A DNA stretch of 64,000 nucleotides from Streptomyces sp. H39-S7 (GCF_027158205.1 NZ_JAPVLU010000037.1:31946-95945), one strand, 5' to 3'. Shown: positions 8,600 to 17,635, counted from the stretch's first letter. A program made the numbers and translations. The notes: generated by a model not told the origin, from the letters alone.

Positions 8600-9040
8600 G
8601 TGACGGACACCTGGAGCGGCACCGACGCCGGAGTCATCCGGCTTCCCTCCGGACGGATGGTGCGCGGCCGGGCGCTGCGCAAGCCGCTTCCGGCGGGGCC
8701 GGTACCCGACTTCGCGGTCCATCTGCTCGGCAGGCGGCCGCCCGAGGTCCCGTGGGAAGCGCGCTGGCTGCGCTGGCCCGACTTCCGGCTGCCCGGCGAC
8801 GACGCGGAAGCCCGGTCCGTCCTCGCCGAGGCGCTGGACCGGGCCGGAGGCCGGCGCGTCGAACTCGCCTGCGGCGGCGGCCGTGGACGCACCGGTACCG
8901 CCCTGGCGTGCCTGGCCGTCCTCGACGGCGTCCCGCCCGGCGAGGCGGTGGCGTTCGTGCGCCGCCACTACGACGCCCACGCCGTGGAGACCCCCTGGCA
9001 GCGGCGCTACGTGCGCCGCTTCGGGACCGTCGGGGCCTGA
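8600..9040 (+). CDS. Protein-tyrosine-phosphatase-like protein
   Basis: The 146-residue protein carries a WPD loop (RWPDFRLPGD, Asp near residue 61) and a Cx5R phosphate loop, CGGGRGRTG, with Cys near 91 and Arg near 97. These are the general acid, nucleophile and phosphate-binding elements of cysteine phosphatases. The residue before the cysteine is Ala instead of the usual His. I chose the GTG at 8600; another GTG two codons earlier is equally possible. The gene diverges from the GNAT gene and converges on a DinB gene, and its last codons form one arm of the shared terminator. The substrate is unknown. Confidence 0.8.
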   Translation: MTDTWSGTDAGVIRLPSGRMVRGRALRKPLPAGPVPDFAVHLLGRRPPEVPWEARWLRWPDFRLPGDDAEARSVLAEALDRAGGRRVELACGGGRGRTGTALACLAVLDGVPPGEAVAFVRRHYDAHAVETPWQRRYVRRFGTVGA

Positions 9041-9070
9041 CGGCTGCGCCCTCAGGCCCCGACGGTCCCG
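9022..9070. terminator. Hairpin built from the 3' coding ends of two convergent genes
   Basis: A perfect 19-bp inverted repeat (9022-9040 and 9052-9070, 11-base loop) includes the stop codons of both convergent genes. Both proteins therefore end in the same five residues, GTVGA. It probably acts as a bidirectional terminator that lies inside both coding regions. Confidence 0.85.
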
Positions 9071-9558
9071 TCAACGCCCTCCCGCAGGAGGTCGGCGTGG
9101 CCGTTGTGCCGGGCGTACTCGAGCGTCACATGGAGCATCACCAGCCGGAGCGAGACCTGTTCGTCCCCCTTGGGCTCGTGGACGGTCACCTCGAGCGACC
9201 GCGCCTCACGTTCGATCCGGCGCGCGTGCCCGACCTCCGCCCGCCAGGCGTCGAACGCTTCCGTGCGGGTGGCGGAGCTCGCGTCGTACGCGACCTGGAA
9301 GTCCCGCTCGTCCGACCAGACGAGCGGTATGTCCTCCCCGTTGACGATCCGGCGGAACCAGGCGCGCTCCACCTCGGCCATGTGCCGCACCAGACCGAGC
9401 AGGGAGAGGGAGGAGGGCGGCATCGACCGGCGGCGCAGCTCCTCGTCCGAGAGCCCGTCGCACTTCATGGCGAGCGTGGCGCGGTGGTAGTCGAGAAAGG
9501 CGCGCAGCATCTCGCGCTCATCCGCGACCGCGGGCGGGCCGATGCGTTCGGTGGGCAA
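9052..9558 (-). CDS. DinB family protein (DUF664-type)
   Basis: The 168-residue protein has the four-helix DinB/YfiT-like fold signature: LVRHMAEVERAWFRRI in the middle and LEYARHNGHADLLRE near the C-terminus, which give the histidines that usually bind a metal. Such proteins are thought to be metal-dependent thiol-S-transferases (mycothiol or bacillithiol) or related enzymes, but the role of most members is not known. The ATG at 9558 fits family length. The 3' end doubles as a terminator arm with the convergent phosphatase-like gene. Confidence 0.9.
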   Translation of the reverse strand: MPTERIGPPAVADEREMLRAFLDYHRATLAMKCDGLSDEELRRRSMPPSSLSLLGLVRHMAEVERAWFRRIVNGEDIPLVWSDERDFQVAYDASSATRTEAFDAWRAEVGHARRIEREARSLEVTVHEPKGDEQVSLRLVMLHVTLEYARHNGHADLLREGVDGTVGA

Positions 9559-9606
9559 GGCGAGTCCTCTTCCATGGGCGTCGTACGAGCGGTCGGCGGA
9601 GCCGCG

Positions 9607-10683
9607 TCACGGGTCGAGGGCGGACGCGGTCGCGTGGCAGGCGCCGCGGCCGTCGGCGCGGGCGGTGATGCGGCCGGCCCGGATACGGACGGCGATCTCG
9701 GTTCCGTCGCTGACGGAGGGCACGCCGGCCGCCGCGGCGAGGGCGCCAGACTCGTCGAAGACCACCTGCAGGCGCGGCCAGGCCGACGGCGGGAAGGCCC
9801 GGCGCAGGCAGCCGCAGAGGTCCGCGACGGCCAGCCGGGCCAGCGGTGCCAGCTCGTCGGGGTCCCCGGTGACCAGGACGGCGGTGACCGTCGCTCCGGG
9901 CGGCGCCGCCCGGACCGCCTCCTCCACCGCCTCGAGGCGGTGCAGTCCGAGCACGGCCACCACGCCGTCGTCCGCGAGCCGCGCGGCTCTGCCGCGCACC
10001 GCGTCGACCGTGGGCGGCGGGGCCCACAGCTCGTCGGTCGGCCACGCCTGGGTGATCACGTGCGGAGGCGGCCACCACTCGTTGAGGTCCAGGTCGGCCA
10101 GTCGCTCACAGGCACTGACGACGTTGAAGGGTTCGACGAAACCGGGCGCGACCGCGGCCAGCTGGGCGGCGCCGTGCAGGGTCGTCAGGACGGCTTCCGC
10201 GACCCGCACCAGGCTGCCGGCCGGCGCTCCGGGCGCCCGAAGGCCCTCCAGCGCCAGTCCGAGCAGCAGCGCGTCCAACTTCATCAGCTGCGCGAACGGC
10301 CGCCGGATGCGCTCCTCGACGAGGATCTCGGGCATCAGGTACATGCCCAGCCGGGCTGTGCCGTGCGGCTCGTCGGTGTCCGCGAGCGGGAGCCGCGCGA
10401 CCCACGCGCGGGCGAGCGCCCCGAGCGCCGCGGAGGCGGTGGTGCCGGGCCCGGGGTGCGGCGGCTCGGGGGCGCGCTCGGCGAGAGCGGCCAGGACGGC
10501 GAAGTACAGCGCGCGTTTGCTGGGGAAGTTGGAGTAGACGGCGCCGCGGGTGAGGCCGGCGCGGCCGGCGATACGGTCCACCTTGGCGTCCCGGAAGCCG
10601 TGCTCGGCGAACTCGTCCCGGGCCGCGGTCAGTACCTTGGCGCGGTTGCGCTCCTGCAGCTCCACCCTGCTGGGCCGGCCCAT
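9607..10683 (-). CDS. TetR family regulator with a long extra C-terminal domain
   Basis: The N-terminal 60 residues are a clear TetR HTH (AEHGFRDAKVDRIAGRAGLTRGAVYSNFPSKRALYF). The protein is 358 residues long, against about 200 for the family. Residues from about 210 on (VVAVLGLHRLEAVEEAV, VTAVLVTGDPDEL, RLQVVFDESGALAAAAGVP) look like an added alpha/beta domain. The block VFDESGALAAAAGVP resembles the second half of thioredoxin/peroxiredoxin folds, but no CxxC is seen there, only CGC. The start is the ATG at 10683; a GTG three codons upstream is an alternative. It diverges from clpX and so is a candidate regulator of it. Confidence 0.85.
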   Translation of the reverse strand: MGRPSRVELQERNRAKVLTAARDEFAEHGFRDAKVDRIAGRAGLTRGAVYSNFPSKRALYFAVLAALAERAPEPPHPGPGTTASAALGALARAWVARLPLADTDEPHGTARLGMYLMPEILVEERIRRPFAQLMKLDALLLGLALEGLRAPGAPAGSLVRVAEAVLTTLHGAAQLAAVAPGFVEPFNVVSACERLADLDLNEWWPPPHVITQAWPTDELWAPPPTVDAVRGRAARLADDGVVAVLGLHRLEAVEEAVRAAPPGATVTAVLVTGDPDELAPLARLAVADLCGCLRRAFPPSAWPRLQVVFDESGALAAAAGVPSVSDGTEIAVRIRAGRITARADGRGACHATASALDP

Positions 10684-10739
10684 TGCCCTCACTCTTGCCT
10701 TCGCGCTTCCGCGTTGCGTCCGTCGCGGCTCAAGATACC

Positions 10740-10770
10740 TTGACCATTCAAATGGTGACGTCATATGGTC
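10740..10770. promoter_or_regulatory. Probable clpX promoter overlapping palindromic operators
   Basis: Reading toward clpX, TTGACC (10740-10745) and TATGGT (10764-10769) are spaced 18 bases apart and could be -35 and -10 boxes. ACCATT-CA-AATGGT (10743-10756) is a perfect dyad inside the promoter. GACCAT (10742) and ATGGTC (10765) form a wider dyad. This is a good candidate for binding by the divergent TetR protein; binding is inferred only. Confidence 0.5.
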
Positions 10771-10857
10771 GCAGCATTCGAGTGACCTTCCCCGGCTTCC
10801 GAGTCCTCGCCTGCGGGGCCATTCGACCGGAACGACCGTTTGAGGAGACATTTCCGC

Positions 10858-12165
<1,308 letters not shown>

Positions 12166-12179
12166 CTACGCTGGGGCCG

Positions 12180-12905
12180 GTGTTCACCTCCCAAGGACCT
12201 ACGTTCCGCGAACTGACCGTGCAGGCGCTCTCCTCGATCGAGCACGGCTACGACCTGCTCGCGCCGAAGTTCGACCACACGCCCTTCCGCACCCCCGACC
12301 GCTTCCTGGACGCGGTGACCGGCGCGCTGCGCCCGCTCGGGCCGTTCGGCGCGGGGCTCGATGTCTGCTGCGGTACGGGCGCCGGGGCCGGGGTGCTGCG
12401 GGAGCTGTGCGAGGAGCGGGTCACCGGGGTCGACTTCAGCGCCGGGATGCTGGCCGCCGCCAGTGGGACGGTCCCGCCAGGGCAGGGGCCCGTGGTGGAG
12501 TGGGTGCGCGCGGACGTGCGGGCCCTGCCGTTCACGGCGGCGTTCGACCTGGCCGTCAGCTTCGGGGCGTTCGGGCACTTCCTGCCCGCCGAGCGACCCG
12601 GCCTGTTCGCCGGGGTCCACCGCTCGTTGCGGCCGGGCGGCGTGTTCGCCTTCCCCCTCGGTGCGCCGCTGCCCGTCCGCTCCCCGCTGTACTGGGCGCT
12701 GTGCGGCTTCGACGCCGTCATGCGCGTCCGCAACGCGCTGTGGCGTCCGCCGTTCGTCATGTACTACCGGACCTTCCCGCTGGGTGAGGTCCGCGACGAC
12801 CTGGTCCGGGCCGGGTTCCGGGTGGAGCTGCTGCCGCTGGAGGAGTTCGGCAGCCGCCCCGACGGCAGCCCGCACTGCCGACTGGTGGTGGCCCGGCGCG
12901 TCTGA
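12180..12905 (+). CDS. Class I SAM-dependent methyltransferase
   Basis: The 241-residue protein has motif I LDVCCGTGAGAGVL, the acidic end of strand 2 in VTGVDFSAGML, and the post-motif pattern SLRPGGVFAFPLG of small-molecule methyltransferases. It starts at a GTG only 14 bases after clpX. A TACGCT hexamer ends 7 bases before the GTG, so a leaderless transcript from its own promoter is possible in addition to read-through. The substrate is unknown. A strong hairpin directly follows the stop. Confidence 0.88.
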   Translation: MFTSQGPTFRELTVQALSSIEHGYDLLAPKFDHTPFRTPDRFLDAVTGALRPLGPFGAGLDVCCGTGAGAGVLRELCEERVTGVDFSAGMLAAASGTVPPGQGPVVEWVRADVRALPFTAAFDLAVSFGAFGHFLPAERPGLFAGVHRSLRPGGVFAFPLGAPLPVRSPLYWALCGFDAVMRVRNALWRPPFVMYYRTFPLGEVRDDLVRAGFRVELLPLEEFGSRPDGSPHCRLVVARRV

Positions 12906-12936
12906 CCCCCCGCGAAGGGCGCATTCTCGCGGGGGG
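12906..12936 (+). terminator. Terminator after the methyltransferase gene
   Basis: A perfect 10-bp stem (CCCCCCGCGA and its complement) with an 11-base loop begins at the base after the stop codon. Confidence 0.75.
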
Positions 12937-12941
12937 ATATG

Positions 12942-12957
12942 AGGAAAGTGTCAGGGT
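12942..12957 (+). promoter_or_regulatory. Shared 16-bp motif upstream of the response regulator gene
   Basis: AGGAAAGTGTCAGGGT matches the element at 15852-15867 upstream of the lipoprotein gene at 14 of 16 positions. It lies 57 bases before the regulator's ATG. I infer a binding site for the response regulator encoded next to it. Confidence 0.4.
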
Positions 12958-13013
12958 GCGGGAAAGATCTCCCGGCGGTATTCCTGAACACCAGTGCGTT
13001 TAACATCCCAGGG

Positions 13014-13712
13014 ATGTGCGCACATATTCTGGTCGCGGAAGACGACGAAATGCAGGCGGAACTGGTACGCCGGTGCGTGGAAGCGCACGGCCACACCGCG
13101 ACCGTCGTCCATGACGGCCGCTCCGCCGTCGACGAGGTGCGGCGGAGCCGGCCCGACCTGCTCGTCCTGGACGTGATGCTGCCGGAGATCGACGGCTGGG
13201 GCGTGTGCAGAATCCTGCGGCCCGGCAGCGACCTTCCGGTGCTGATGCTCACGGCCCGCTCGCACGAGGACGATCTGCTGCTCGGCCTGGAACTGGGCGC
13301 GGACGACTACATGACCAAGCCCTACAGCCCGCGTGAACTGATGGCCCGCATCCACGCCCTGCTGCGCCGCGTCCAGCGCCCGGCGGTGGCCGCCGACGGC
13401 GTCCTGTGGGTCGACACCCTGGCGGTGGACCCCGCCCGGCGGGCGGTGACCTGCGCGGGGGAGCCGGTCGTCTGCACGCCGGGGGAGTTCGAGATCCTGC
13501 GGGCACTGGCGGCCGAACCGGACCGGGTCTTCACCCGCGGTCAGCTGCTGGAGTGTGTCAGGGGCTACGAGCGCGCCATCTCCGAGCGCGCCATCGACGT
13601 CCACATCCTCAACCTCCGCAAGAAGATCGAGCTCGATCCGCGCAAGCCGGCGCGCCTGCTGACGGTGTTCGGGGTCGGATACAAACTCACCGGAGGCCGC
13701 CGTGGGCCGTAA
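13014..13712 (+). CDS. OmpR-family response regulator
   Basis: The 232-residue protein has a receiver domain (LVAEDDE acidic pair, phospho-acceptor Asp53 in LLVLDVMLPE, LTARS, and Lys in DDYMTKPYSP). A winged-helix output domain ends in the usual VDVHILNLRKKIE...LLTVFGVGYKL pattern. The ATG at 13014 gives a normal N-terminus; the longer frame from 12939 does not. TAACAT lies 7 bases before the ATG and there is no strong Shine-Dalgarno, so the mRNA may be leaderless. The stop overlaps the histidine kinase start by 11 bases. The signal sensed is unknown. Confidence 0.95.
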   Translation: MCAHILVAEDDEMQAELVRRCVEAHGHTATVVHDGRSAVDEVRRSRPDLLVLDVMLPEIDGWGVCRILRPGSDLPVLMLTARSHEDDLLLGLELGADDYMTKPYSPRELMARIHALLRRVQRPAVAADGVLWVDTLAVDPARRAVTCAGEPVVCTPGEFEILRALAAEPDRVFTRGQLLECVRGYERAISERAIDVHILNLRKKIELDPRKPARLLTVFGVGYKLTGGRRGP

Positions 13713-15618
13713 CGTCCCGCTGCGCAAGAGCCTGCTGGCCCGGCTGCTGGTCACCTCGATGCTGATCGCGGTCTGCTCGATCGTCGCCACCGCGTGGCTC
13801 GCGGTGCAGACCACCACCCGGGCCATCCAGCAGGAGCAGGGCCAGATCCTGTCCGACGACGCGATGATCCACGACACCCTGACCGGCTACGCCGCCGAAC
13901 ACCAGACATGGGGCGGCGTCCAGCCGACGATAGAGCGGCTGGCCCGCGCGACCGGCCGCCGCGTCGCGCTCACCGACCAGGACCGCCACGCGCTCGCCGA
14001 TTCCGCGCCGAAGGGCCCCGGGCTGCCGCCGCGGGCGTTCGCCGTCATCGACGCCCTGCGGACCGACACCCCCCTCCCGGGGCAGAGCGCGACACAGCCC
14101 GTCTCCCGCATCGATCCGCGCGCCGTCGGACCGTACCGGCTGCCTGCCGCCGAACACGCGGAGCTGGCGCAGCTCGCCGGCAAGGTGCTGGCGTGCCTGC
14201 GCGATGAGGGGTGGACGGGGAAGGTGGTTGACGGCCCCAGCGGGCGGCCCACCGTGCAGGTGTCCCGCGAAGGAGAGACGACGCGCGACGCCTACGGCTT
14301 CGACGACTGCGGTCTGATGGAGCTGAACCGGCCCACCGCCACCGAGCGGCGCGCGCTGACCGGCCTCGACATCCTGGTGAATGCCTGCCTGTCCCGCCAG
14401 CGGTCCGTGGTCGCGGGCTATGTGACCCTGTCGGCCGACTTCACCTGGGCCAAGGGGCTCAAGGCGGCGCCGGACTACCAGGTGCTGCAGGAGTGCATCG
14501 ACGCCAGCCGCCGGGAGCAACTGCGCACCTTCGTCGCGCCGGCCGCGCAGCTGTTCGTCAGCGACACCGGGACCAGCCCGCCGCGCTTCGACCTGTCCCG
14601 GGCCAACACGACCCGGATCGCGGGCGTGACCGGACTCGTGCTGCTCCTGACCGTCATGGTGACGGCCCTGATCGCCACCCGGCTGGTCCGACCGCTGCGG
14701 GCCCTGACCGACGCGGCGCAGCAGCCCACCGAACGGCACACCCGCGTCCCGGTCACCACGAGCGACGAGACCGGCTTCCTCGCCGCGGCCTTCAACGACC
14801 TGTCCGAACGCCGGGAGCGCACCGAGACCCAGCGCAAGGCCATGGTCAGTGACATCGCCCACGAACTGCGGTCCCCGCTGACCAACATCCGCGGCTGGCT
14901 GGAGATCGCCAAGGACGGCATCGTCGTGCCCGACCAGCGGCTGCTGTCCTCGCTCCACGACGAGGCGCTGCTCCTGCAGCACATCATCGACGACCTGCAG
15001 GACCTCGCGTCCGCCGATGCCGGCACCCTGCGGCTGCACCCGGAGCCGGTGCGGCTGCACGATCTGCTGCACCAGGTCGCCGACGCGAACCTCGCCCACG
15101 CACAGGTGGCGGGGGTGAGCATCGAGTGCCGGGTCGAGGGGGATCCGCAGCTGAGCGCCGACCCCGTCCGGCTGCGCCAGGCCGTGGGTAATCTGGTGTC
15201 CAACGCGCTGCGGCACACCCCATCGGGCGGCAGCGTCCGCCTGCACGCCCGGCGGAGCGACGACATGGTCGTGATCGAGGTCGCCGACACCGGTTCCGGG
15301 ATCGCGCCCGAGGATCTGCCCAACATCTTCGACCGTTTCTGGCGGGCGGAGAGGTCCCGCAGCCGCCGCACCGGCGGCAGCGGACTGGGGCTGGCCATCG
15401 TCCGCCAACTCGCGCAGGCCCATGGCGGCACGGTGAGCGCTCGCAGCGTCCCCGGCGAGTCCACCGTCTTCACCCTGCGGCTGCCCCCGCGACCGGTCGC
15501 CGAAGCGGCGGCCGAGGCGGCCGGCCCGGCATCAGCGGGACGGGTACCTGGCGACACCGCCGTGCCACGCGGACGTTTCCGGCGGGAGCGCCCGCGCGAC
15601 CGTCACCGCGGTCACTGA
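13702..15618 (+). CDS. Membrane sensor histidine kinase with large cysteine-containing sensor domain
   Basis: The 638-residue protein has a first membrane helix at about 14-36, an extracytoplasmic domain of about 270 residues, a second helix near 310-332 and a HAMP linker (VRPLRALTDAAQQ). The dimerisation box SDIAHELRSPLTNIRGW carries His387. The ATPase blocks are NLVSNALRHT, VADTGSGI and GSGLGLAIVRQ. It should phosphorylate the regulator encoded just upstream. The sensor domain has four cysteines (in VLACLRD, DDCGLM, VNACLS and LQECID), a plausible disulfide arrangement. The GTG at 13702 has GGAGG 5 bases upstream. The 3' end overlaps an opposite-strand lipoprotein gene. Confidence 0.95.
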   Translation: MGRNVPLRKSLLARLLVTSMLIAVCSIVATAWLAVQTTTRAIQQEQGQILSDDAMIHDTLTGYAAEHQTWGGVQPTIERLARATGRRVALTDQDRHALADSAPKGPGLPPRAFAVIDALRTDTPLPGQSATQPVSRIDPRAVGPYRLPAAEHAELAQLAGKVLACLRDEGWTGKVVDGPSGRPTVQVSREGETTRDAYGFDDCGLMELNRPTATERRALTGLDILVNACLSRQRSVVAGYVTLSADFTWAKGLKAAPDYQVLQECIDASRREQLRTFVAPAAQLFVSDTGTSPPRFDLSRANTTRIAGVTGLVLLLTVMVTALIATRLVRPLRALTDAAQQPTERHTRVPVTTSDETGFLAAAFNDLSERRERTETQRKAMVSDIAHELRSPLTNIRGWLEIAKDGIVVPDQRLLSSLHDEALLLQHIIDDLQDLASADAGTLRLHPEPVRLHDLLHQVADANLAHAQVAGVSIECRVEGDPQLSADPVRLRQAVGNLVSNALRHTPSGGSVRLHARRSDDMVVIEVADTGSGIAPEDLPNIFDRFWRAERSRSRRTGGSGLGLAIVRQLAQAHGGTVSARSVPGESTVFTLRLPPRPVAEAAAEAAGPASAGRVPGDTAVPRGRFRRERPRDRHRGH

Positions 15619-15825
15619 CCTGGCCGGGGCGCCGGCCGTGTCGGCCGTGTCGGGTGCGTCGGGTGCGTCGGGTGCCAGGACCACCCGTGACGCCCTGACA
15701 CCGCCCGCCCCGGAACCGGCACAGCCGGTCACCGCGGCCAGGACCGTGAAGGCGGTGGTGGCCAGCGCCACGGACCGCCACATCTGCGGCCGGTCGGGCG
15801 TCGATCGCTTCAGCGCACTCATCAT
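15532..15825 (-). CDS. Small putative lipoprotein
   Basis: The 97-residue product has a lipoprotein signal peptide (basic start, then TTAFTVLAAVTGC with a VTGC lipobox) and a short Ala/Asp/Pro-rich mature part. That part includes a DAPDAPDTADTAG tract, produced by a tandem TCGGGTGCG repeat. I chose the ATG at 15825. The GTG at 15846 would lie upstream of the start predicted from a TAAAAT -10-like box at 15852-15847. The gene overlaps the 3' end of the kinase gene by 87 bases on the opposite strand. The shared motif upstream suggests it belongs to the regulon of the adjacent two-component system. Confidence 0.65.
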   Translation of the reverse strand: MMSALKRSTPDRPQMWRSVALATTAFTVLAAVTGCAGSGAGGVRASRVVLAPDAPDAPDTADTAGAPARSVTAVTVARALPPETSAWHGGVARYPSR

Positions 15826-15851
15826 GCCGAGCAGTTTCGTCGACACATTTT

Positions 15852-15867
15852 AGGAAGTTGTCAGGGT
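15852..15867 (-). promoter_or_regulatory. Shared 16-bp motif abutting the lipoprotein -10 box
   Basis: On the minus strand ACCCTGACAACTTCCT runs directly into TAAAAT. The same motif (two mismatches) lies upstream of the response regulator gene at 12942-12957. No good -35 box is present, which fits an activator site. Confidence 0.4.
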
Positions 15868-15921
15868 CCGCCGCCGAATCGCGCGCCGTCCGCAACGGTC
15901 GCGGAGGCCGGAACAGCCGCG

Positions 15922-15953
15922 ACAGCGACCGCCACCGAGGTGGCGGTCGCTGT
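15922..15953 (-). terminator. Terminator after the CAP-domain gene
   Basis: A perfect 15-bp inverted repeat (ACAGCGACCGCCACC and its complement, two bases between) lies 90 bases beyond the stop of the CAP-domain gene. Confidence 0.7.
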
Positions 15954-16043
15954 GCGGTTCCGCCGCGACGGGGAGGCGTGCGCTGCGGCGGCGCATATCC
16001 GCCATCGCGTCGTCTTCCCCGTTGCGGAGCGTGACGCGGAGGC

Positions 16044-16847
16044 TCAGTTGGAGAAGTCCTGGGTGAGCCAGACGGTGCCCGAACCGTCCCGGAATACCGC
16101 GATACCGATGTGGGTGAAGGACGAGCTCAGCATGTTGCGGCGGTGTCCGTCCTCGGGCGGCCGCTCGTCGAGCATGCTCTGGGTGAGTCCGAGTGCCATC
16201 TTGGCGATGGCCTGCCCGGTGTTCGCGACCGGCCCGCCGTCGCCGATGTTCTCTCCCGCCGACATCCACTGCACGCCCTGCGCCCGCTCGCGGTCGCCGA
16301 ACGCGGGCTCGCCGGGGCACTGGTGGGACAGTCCGCAACCGGCGGACATCACCTTGTTGTGCGCCGCCGCACTGCGGTTCAGCCCTTCGAGGAGGGTGTA
16401 GGCCGGCAGTCCCTGGGCGGCCCTGGCCTGGTTGACCTTGGCCAGCACCTGCTGCACCGCGTCGCCGGAGACCGGCGGATTCGACGGGGCGGACGTGGTG
16501 GGGGCGGGCTTCGCCGGGGTCGTGGCCGGCGCGGGCCGGGGCGGCGTGGTGCGGCGCGGGGGAGTGGGGGTGGGCTTCGCCGGCGGTCGGGCGGGGCGCG
16601 TCACGGGCGTCGCGGGCCGCGTGTCCGGCCCTGGCGTGTGAGTGCCCACCGCTGCGGTGGGGGTCGCAGCGGTGGGCTGTCCCGGGGAGTGGCCGGAGCC
16701 GCCGCCTATGCAGGCGAAGGCCGTCCCGCCACCCAGCGCGGCGATGACGGCCGCGCCCATGACGGCTTTGCGCAGTCGGGGCCGACGCTGTGCGCGGTGC
16801 TGCGGCGAGGGGCCGCTGGGCAGATCGACGCGGCGGTGCGAGCTCAT
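16044..16847 (-). CDS. Secreted or anchored CAP (SCP/PR-1-like) domain protein
   Basis: The 267-residue protein has a long basic N-terminus followed by one hydrophobic segment (VMGAAVIAALGGGTAFAC). About 75 residues of Thr/Pro-rich linker follow, and then a CAP domain: VLAKVNQARAAQGL, SAAAHNKVMSAGCGL, MSAGENIG, DGHRRNMLSSSFTHIGIAV. This is the standard bacterial CAP arrangement for cell-surface or secreted proteins, whose function is mostly unknown. I chose the ATG at 16847; the longer frame adds only a Pro/Arg-rich stretch. Its position between two two-component systems suggests envelope-related control. Confidence 0.88.
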   Translation of the reverse strand: MSSHRRVDLPSGPSPQHRAQRRPRLRKAVMGAAVIAALGGGTAFACIGGGSGHSPGQPTAATPTAAVGTHTPGPDTRPATPVTRPARPPAKPTPTPPRRTTPPRPAPATTPAKPAPTTSAPSNPPVSGDAVQQVLAKVNQARAAQGLPAYTLLEGLNRSAAAHNKVMSAGCGLSHQCPGEPAFGDRERAQGVQWMSAGENIGDGGPVANTGQAIAKMALGLTQSMLDERPPEDGHRRNMLSSSFTHIGIAVFRDGSGTVWLTQDFSN

Positions 16848-17004
16848 GTGGGGAGGACCTCGGGGGATCGGAGGCGGGGACCGGCGCGGCACACAGGGGG
16901 ATGCACCGCGCCGGAAGTGTCACGACCGGTCGGAGGGGTGCTGCTTCGGTGACCGGGCGAAATCGAACTTAGGCGCTCTCCGGCCCCTGTCACACACCCC
17001 GACC

Positions 17005-17032
17005 GGGAACCTTAGGTTCTCCTAAGGTTCCC
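17005..17032. terminator. Perfect 28-bp palindromic hairpin
   Basis: GGGAACCTTAGG and its complement flank a TTCT loop. It lies 58 bases past the stop of the Thr/Pro-rich protein gene and 158 bases before the CAP-domain gene, both on the minus strand. A terminator is the simplest reading. Its A/T-containing arms are unlike the other terminators here, so an operator role is also possible. Confidence 0.5.
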
Positions 17033-17089
17033 CACAGGTTCCGCTCGGTTCCGGCCCCCTCCTCAGCCCCCCGCGGGCAACGGCCGCGG

Positions 17090-17635
17090 CTACCAGGACA
17101 CTTCGCGGGTGACCGCCTGGGGCTGCGGGTGGATGGTTCCCGTGGTCTCCGAACGGTGCGTCGCGCTGAGGAAGGTCACGGTCAGGGTGTCCGGTGCGTC
17201 CTGATCGGTGCTGGTGGTGAAACCCGGCGCCGGCACCGCGGAGACCAGGCAGATCGCGTCGGCCCCCATGTTGAACGTCACCCGGCCACCCACCGACTGC
17301 ATGCTGTGCACCCCCGCGCCGCCCCGGCAGCTGCTCGACGTGTGCCCGCCGGTGGTCGCGGCAGTCGTCGGAGGCCGGGTGGTGGGCGCCTTGGTGGACG
17401 GCGTCACTGTCGGGGTCTTCCGGGTGGGAGCCGGCGGGGTCCTCGGTGCCGAGGTGGCGGGGACGAGCGGGCCCGGAGGGGAGGTCGGCGTGCTGAAGAC
17501 CGTCGGCAGCGCACGGGCGGTCGGCGGCAGCGGCGCGGTCGAATGCACCACAAAGCGCACGGCCAGGAAGGCGGCGGTCACGGTCAGGGCCGTGCAGCAC
17601 AGCCAGATCATGAGGTAGCGCAGCGGACGGGGCAC
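17090..17635 (-). CDS. Membrane-anchored Thr/Pro-rich secreted protein of unknown function
   Basis: The 181-residue protein has one N-terminal membrane segment (YLMIWLCCTALTVTAAFLAV) and then about 65 residues rich in Thr, Pro and Ser. A C-terminal domain of about 85 residues follows, with two cysteines (SSSCRGG and DAICLVS) that may form a disulfide. I do not recognise the C-terminal domain. The GTG start at 17635 lies only 35 bases from the ATG of the divergent response regulator, so their promoters overlap. I infer that it is a target or accessory of that two-component system. Confidence 0.75.
   Translation of the reverse strand: MPRPLRYLMIWLCCTALTVTAAFLAVRFVVHSTAPLPPTARALPTVFSTPTSPPGPLVPATSAPRTPPAPTRKTPTVTPSTKAPTTRPPTTAATTGGHTSSSCRGGAGVHSMQSVGGRVTFNMGADAICLVSAVPAPGFTTSTDQDAPDTLTVTFLSATHRSETTGTIHPQPQAVTREVSW

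Noticed and set aside
17005..17032. Iron box (IdeR/DmdR site) because of the TTAGG...CCTAA core
   Set aside because: The arm sequence and spacing do not fit the 19-bp TTAGGTTAGGCTAACCTAA consensus; a hairpin terminator explains it better.
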